Shown here: positions 5,311 through 7,107 of the stretch, one piece after another
Numbering within the stretch: position 1 is the first letter of the stretch
Layout of the letters: each line of letters begins with the position of its first letter
Source: an uncultured Microbacterium sp.
GTDB lineage: Bacteria; Actinomycetota; Actinomycetes; Actinomycetales; Microbacteriaceae
NCBI GenBank assembly: GCA_937926065.1
Contig: CALANM010000201.1
Coordinates: 1-7,107 of the forward strand
Length of the DNA stretch: 7,107 nt
Reading direction: 5' to 3'
The notes under the pieces: model-generated
The model's database searches: none
What the model was told of the DNA's origin: nothing
Seen by the model: the letters and a program-made list of their open reading frames with translations, nothing else
Position numbers and translations under genes: made by a program

Positions 5311-5613
5311 TCAGAAGCGCATGATGACGCCGGTGATCGACAGCAGAACGAAACAGCACAGCATGGTGATCGGGAATCCGAGGTCGATCGCGATCGGCCC
5401 CAGCCGCAGCGGAGGAATGAACCTGCGGAAGAACCTCAGCGGCGGATCGGTGAGGGTGTAGACGGTCTCGGCCAGCACGAGGCCGACCCCTCGAGGACGC
5501 CACTCGCGGTTGAAGAGCGGTATGTACTCGAGAATGACGCGCGCGAGCAGAACGAAGATGTAAAGGGCCAGCAGCGTATTGACGATGCCTGCGACGAGTC
5601 GGACGACCTCCAC
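5311..5613 (-). CDS. YggT family membrane protein
   Basis: A 100-residue integral membrane protein of the YggT/YlmG family, whose members sit next to sepF in Gram-positive division clusters and whose molecular role is poorly defined. Two hydrophobic segments are visible, at about 5-28 and 78-97. The conserved family stretch between them (LTDPPLRFFRRFIPPLRLGP, 54-73) includes the DPPL and RRFIPP elements. The length is standard for a single YggT domain. The start is GTG at 5611-5613, 3 nt after the sepF TAA and in the same frame as sepF. There is no Shine-Dalgarno, so translation probably depends on ribosomes finishing sepF. Confidence 0.93.
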   Translation of the reverse strand: MEVVRLVAGIVNTLLALYIFVLLARVILEYIPLFNREWRPRGVGLVLAETVYTLTDPPLRFFRRFIPPLRLGPIAIDLGFPITMLCCFVLLSITGVIMRF

Positions 5614-5616
5614 GAC

Positions 5617-6087
5617 TTACGGCGCGAAGGGGCCGGCCTCGGGGTCGGCCTGTGCGACGACGCCGTCACCGGAGACCGCGATGTTCTCGGGCGACAGGAG
5701 GAAGACCTTGCTGGTGACGCGCTCGATGCGGCCGAAGAGGCCGAGCGAGAGGCCGCTCGCGAAGTCCACGAGGCGACGTGCGTCGGCATCGCTCATCTGC
5801 GAGAGGTTGATGATGACAGGGATGCCGTCGCGGAAGGCCTCGGCGATGCCCTGCGCGTCGCGGTACTGCTTGGGATGCACGGTGAGGATCTCGCTCACCG
5901 CACCCACGGCGGGCTGACGGACGACGGCGGGGCGGTGCAGGGGCGTCACGGGCGCGGTCTTCTCCGCGGTCTTCTCGACCGCCTTCTCACGACGGGGGGC
6001 GGGGGCCGCAGCGGCCTGCTCCTCGTAGATCTCCTCTTCGTCTGCGAGACCCAGGTACACCATGGTCTTCTTCAGCGGGTTCGACAT
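5617..6087 (-). CDS. sepF: Cell division protein SepF
   Basis: A 156-residue SepF, which anchors FtsZ filaments to the membrane at the division site and is the main FtsZ membrane tether in Actinobacteria, where FtsA is lacking. The N-terminal MSNPLKKTMVYLGL is the expected amphipathic membrane-binding helix. A variable Ala/Glu/Lys/Pro linker follows at about 16-62. The SepF core covers about 65-140 (ILTVHPKQYRDAQGIAEAFRDG, PVIINLSQMSDADARRLVDFASGLSLGLFG, VTSKVFLLSPENI). The ATG at 6085-6087 has a strong GGAGG 5 nt upstream. The neighbouring ftsZ encodes the C-terminal peptide that SepF is known to bind. The gene is 31 bp downstream of the yggS stop and 3 nt upstream of the yggT GTG. Confidence 0.96.
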   Translation of the reverse strand: MSNPLKKTMVYLGLADEEEIYEEQAAAAPAPRREKAVEKTAEKTAPVTPLHRPAVVRQPAVGAVSEILTVHPKQYRDAQGIAEAFRDGIPVIINLSQMSDADARRLVDFASGLSLGLFGRIERVTSKVFLLSPENIAVSGDGVVAQADPEAGPFAP

Positions 6088-6092
6088 CGCAT

Positions 6093-6097
6093 CCTCC
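6093..6097 (-). promoter_or_regulatory. Strong ribosome binding site of sepF
   Basis: GGAGG on the minus strand, 5 nt before the sepF ATG. It is the best Shine-Dalgarno in the ftsZ-yggT cluster. The flanking genes yggS and yggT have none and use GTG starts, so sepF is probably translated independently and at a higher rate. Confidence 0.75.
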
Positions 6098-6118
6098 GTT
6101 TGCTCGTCTGTTTCGAGG

Positions 6119-6805
6119 TTATCCGCGCTGCGGGCGCGGACCCGTTATTGCCGTGCCGATACGCAGGTGTGTCGCGCCGGCGGCGATCGCCTCGGCGAAA
6201 TCGCCCGACATCCCGGCCGAGATCCATGCGGCATCCGGCACGACGGAGCGCACGGCGGCGGACACGCGGGCCAGCCGGTCGAACGCGGACGCCGGCGGCT
6301 CGTCGAGCGGCGCGACCGCCATGACGCCGCGCAGGCGCAGCGACGAGCAGCGCTCGACGATGTGCGTCGCCAGAGCCTCGGCTCCCGTCGGCTGCACTCC
6401 CCCACGGCCGGGATCGTCGGTGAGGTTCACCTGCACCAGCACATCGAGCGGGGTCGCCGCTTCGGCATCCGCCGCGTGCAGCGCATCGGCCAGCCGATCC
6501 CGATCGACCGAGTGCACGATCGAGGCGGACGCCCGGATCGCTCGCGCCTTCTTGGTCTGTGCCTGGCCGATGAAATGCCACGTCAGTCCGTCGTACGCGG
6601 GCAGCTCCGCACGCTTGGCCGTGAGCTCCTGCTGGCGGTTCTCCCCGACGTCTCTGACGCCGAGCTCGTACAGCGCCGATACGACCGAGCTCGGATGGAA
6701 CTTCGTGACGACGATGCGGGTCAGCTCAGAGGGGTCGCGGCCCGCCGACCTCGCCGCATCCGCGATGCGGGCGTCGAGGTCGGCGAGTCGGCTGCCCAGG
6801 TCCAC
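6119..6805 (-). CDS. YggS family pyridoxal phosphate-binding protein (PLPBP/COG0325)
   Basis: A 228-residue single-domain PLP-binding protein (YggS/PROSC/YlmE family) involved in pyridoxal phosphate homeostasis; members have no established catalytic reaction. It has the alanine-racemase-like TIM-barrel signature: VVTKFHP with the PLP lysine at K35, GENRQQE at 55-61, HFIGQAQTKKA at 77-87, RGVMAVAP at 159-166, GMSGDFAEAI at 198-207 and RIGTAITGPR at 215-224. HFIGQAQTKK departs a little from the usual HFIGxLQxNK. The GTG start (6803-6805) directly abuts the ftsZ TAA, in the same frame and without a Shine-Dalgarno, so translation is probably coupled to ftsZ. The family commonly sits between ftsZ and sepF in Gram-positives. 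A pgeF/ylmD-type gene, often present just before it, is absent here. Confidence 0.95.
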   Translation of the reverse strand: MDLGSRLADLDARIADAARSAGRDPSELTRIVVTKFHPSSVVSALYELGVRDVGENRQQELTAKRAELPAYDGLTWHFIGQAQTKKARAIRASASIVHSVDRDRLADALHAADAEAATPLDVLVQVNLTDDPGRGGVQPTGAEALATHIVERCSSLRLRGVMAVAPLDEPPASAFDRLARVSAAVRSVVPDAAWISAGMSGDFAEAIAAGATHLRIGTAITGPRPQRG

Positions 6806-7107
6806 TTACTTGAGGAAGTCGGGAACGTCGAGGTCGTCGTCGCCGAAGACGGAATCGTTCGACGTCGAGATCGACACCGAAACCGTCTCCTTGGGCTCCG
6901 TCTCGGCCGCGAGCTCGCGCGCCGCCTCGTCGGCGGGCACCGGCGGGACCACGGGCGCGGTGCGCTGCGTCGCGATCGGCTCGAGACGCGCCTGGGGCTC
7001 GCCGCCGTCGAAACCGGCCGCGATGACCGTGACGCGCACTTCGTCGCCGAGCGTGTCGTCGATGACCGTTCCGAAGATGATGTTGGCCTCGGGGTGCGCG
7101 GCCTCCT
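6806..7107 (-). CDS. ftsZ: Cell division GTPase FtsZ (partial, C-terminal 99 codons)
   Basis: Tubulin-like GTPase forming the division ring; only the C-terminal end is in the window, and the gene continues past the right edge. The visible part begins EAAHPEANIIFGTVIDDTLGDEVRVTVIAAGFDG, the last strands of the FtsZ C-terminal domain. A linker of roughly 50-55 residues rich in Pro, Ala, Glu and Ser follows. It ends with DDLDVPDFLK, the conserved C-terminal peptide of actinobacterial FtsZ that binds SepF and other partners. The coding frame is open to the window edge, beyond the internal ATG at 7037-7039. The TAA stop is at 6806-6808, and the yggS GTG starts on the next base. Confidence 0.97.
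   Translation of the reverse strand, partial: EAAHPEANIIFGTVIDDTLGDEVRVTVIAAGFDGGEPQARLEPIATQRTAPVVPPVPADEAARELAAETEPKETVSVSISTSNDSVFGDDDLDVPDFLK

Noticed and set aside
5198..5503. N-terminal extension of DivIVA
   Set aside because: The MALTPEDVV start at 5197 has a good ribosome binding site and matches the family N-terminus. The extension overlaps yggT.
5278..6324. Plus-strand open frame of 348 codons
   Set aside because: It is antisense to yggT, sepF and part of yggS, which are well supported. No domain is recognisable in its translation.

Overview
The window is high-GC DNA from an actinobacterium. Gene content and order, plus the protein details (FtsZ ending DDLDVPDFLK, a Wag31-type DivIVA, leaderless-looking starts), fit Microbacteriaceae and Microbacterium in particular. 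The taxonomic call is an inference from gene order and protein style. No search was run.

Reading along the minus strand, which carries all but one gene, the right-hand part (about 7107 down to 3044) is the distal end of the division and cell-wall (dcw) region: ftsZ (3' end only), a YggS-type PLP-binding protein, sepF, a YggT-family membrane protein, divIVA/wag31, lspA and an RluA/RluD-type pseudouridine synthase. Spacing is tight: ftsZ/yggS abut, sepF/yggT are 3 nt apart, divIVA/lspA 11 nt and lspA/rluD 1 nt. The only larger gap (113 bp, before divIVA) holds a hairpin and a candidate -10, so divIVA-lspA-rluD may form its own transcription unit. FtsZ, SepF and DivIVA are functional partners: the FtsZ ring, its membrane anchor, and the pole/septum scaffold that directs growth.

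The left part (1352 down to 1) is the N-terminal 450 codons of dnaE, the replicative DNA polymerase III alpha subunit, running off the window edge. It has a GTG start and looks leaderless.

Between rluD and dnaE lie three small accessory genes: a GNAT acetyltransferase and a DinB-like protein joined by an ATGA overlap (minus strand), and a NUDIX hydrolase on the plus strand. The NUDIX gene converges on the DinB-like gene and is divergent from dnaE. The 132-bp dnaE/NUDIX interval contains an interrupted inverted repeat and two facing -10-like elements.

No RNA genes, mobile elements, CRISPR arrays or obvious pseudogenes were seen. The window is mostly ordinary core genome. The most noteworthy points are the accessory trio, the putative operator between dnaE and NUDIX, and two stop-start junctions where both genes share a reading frame.
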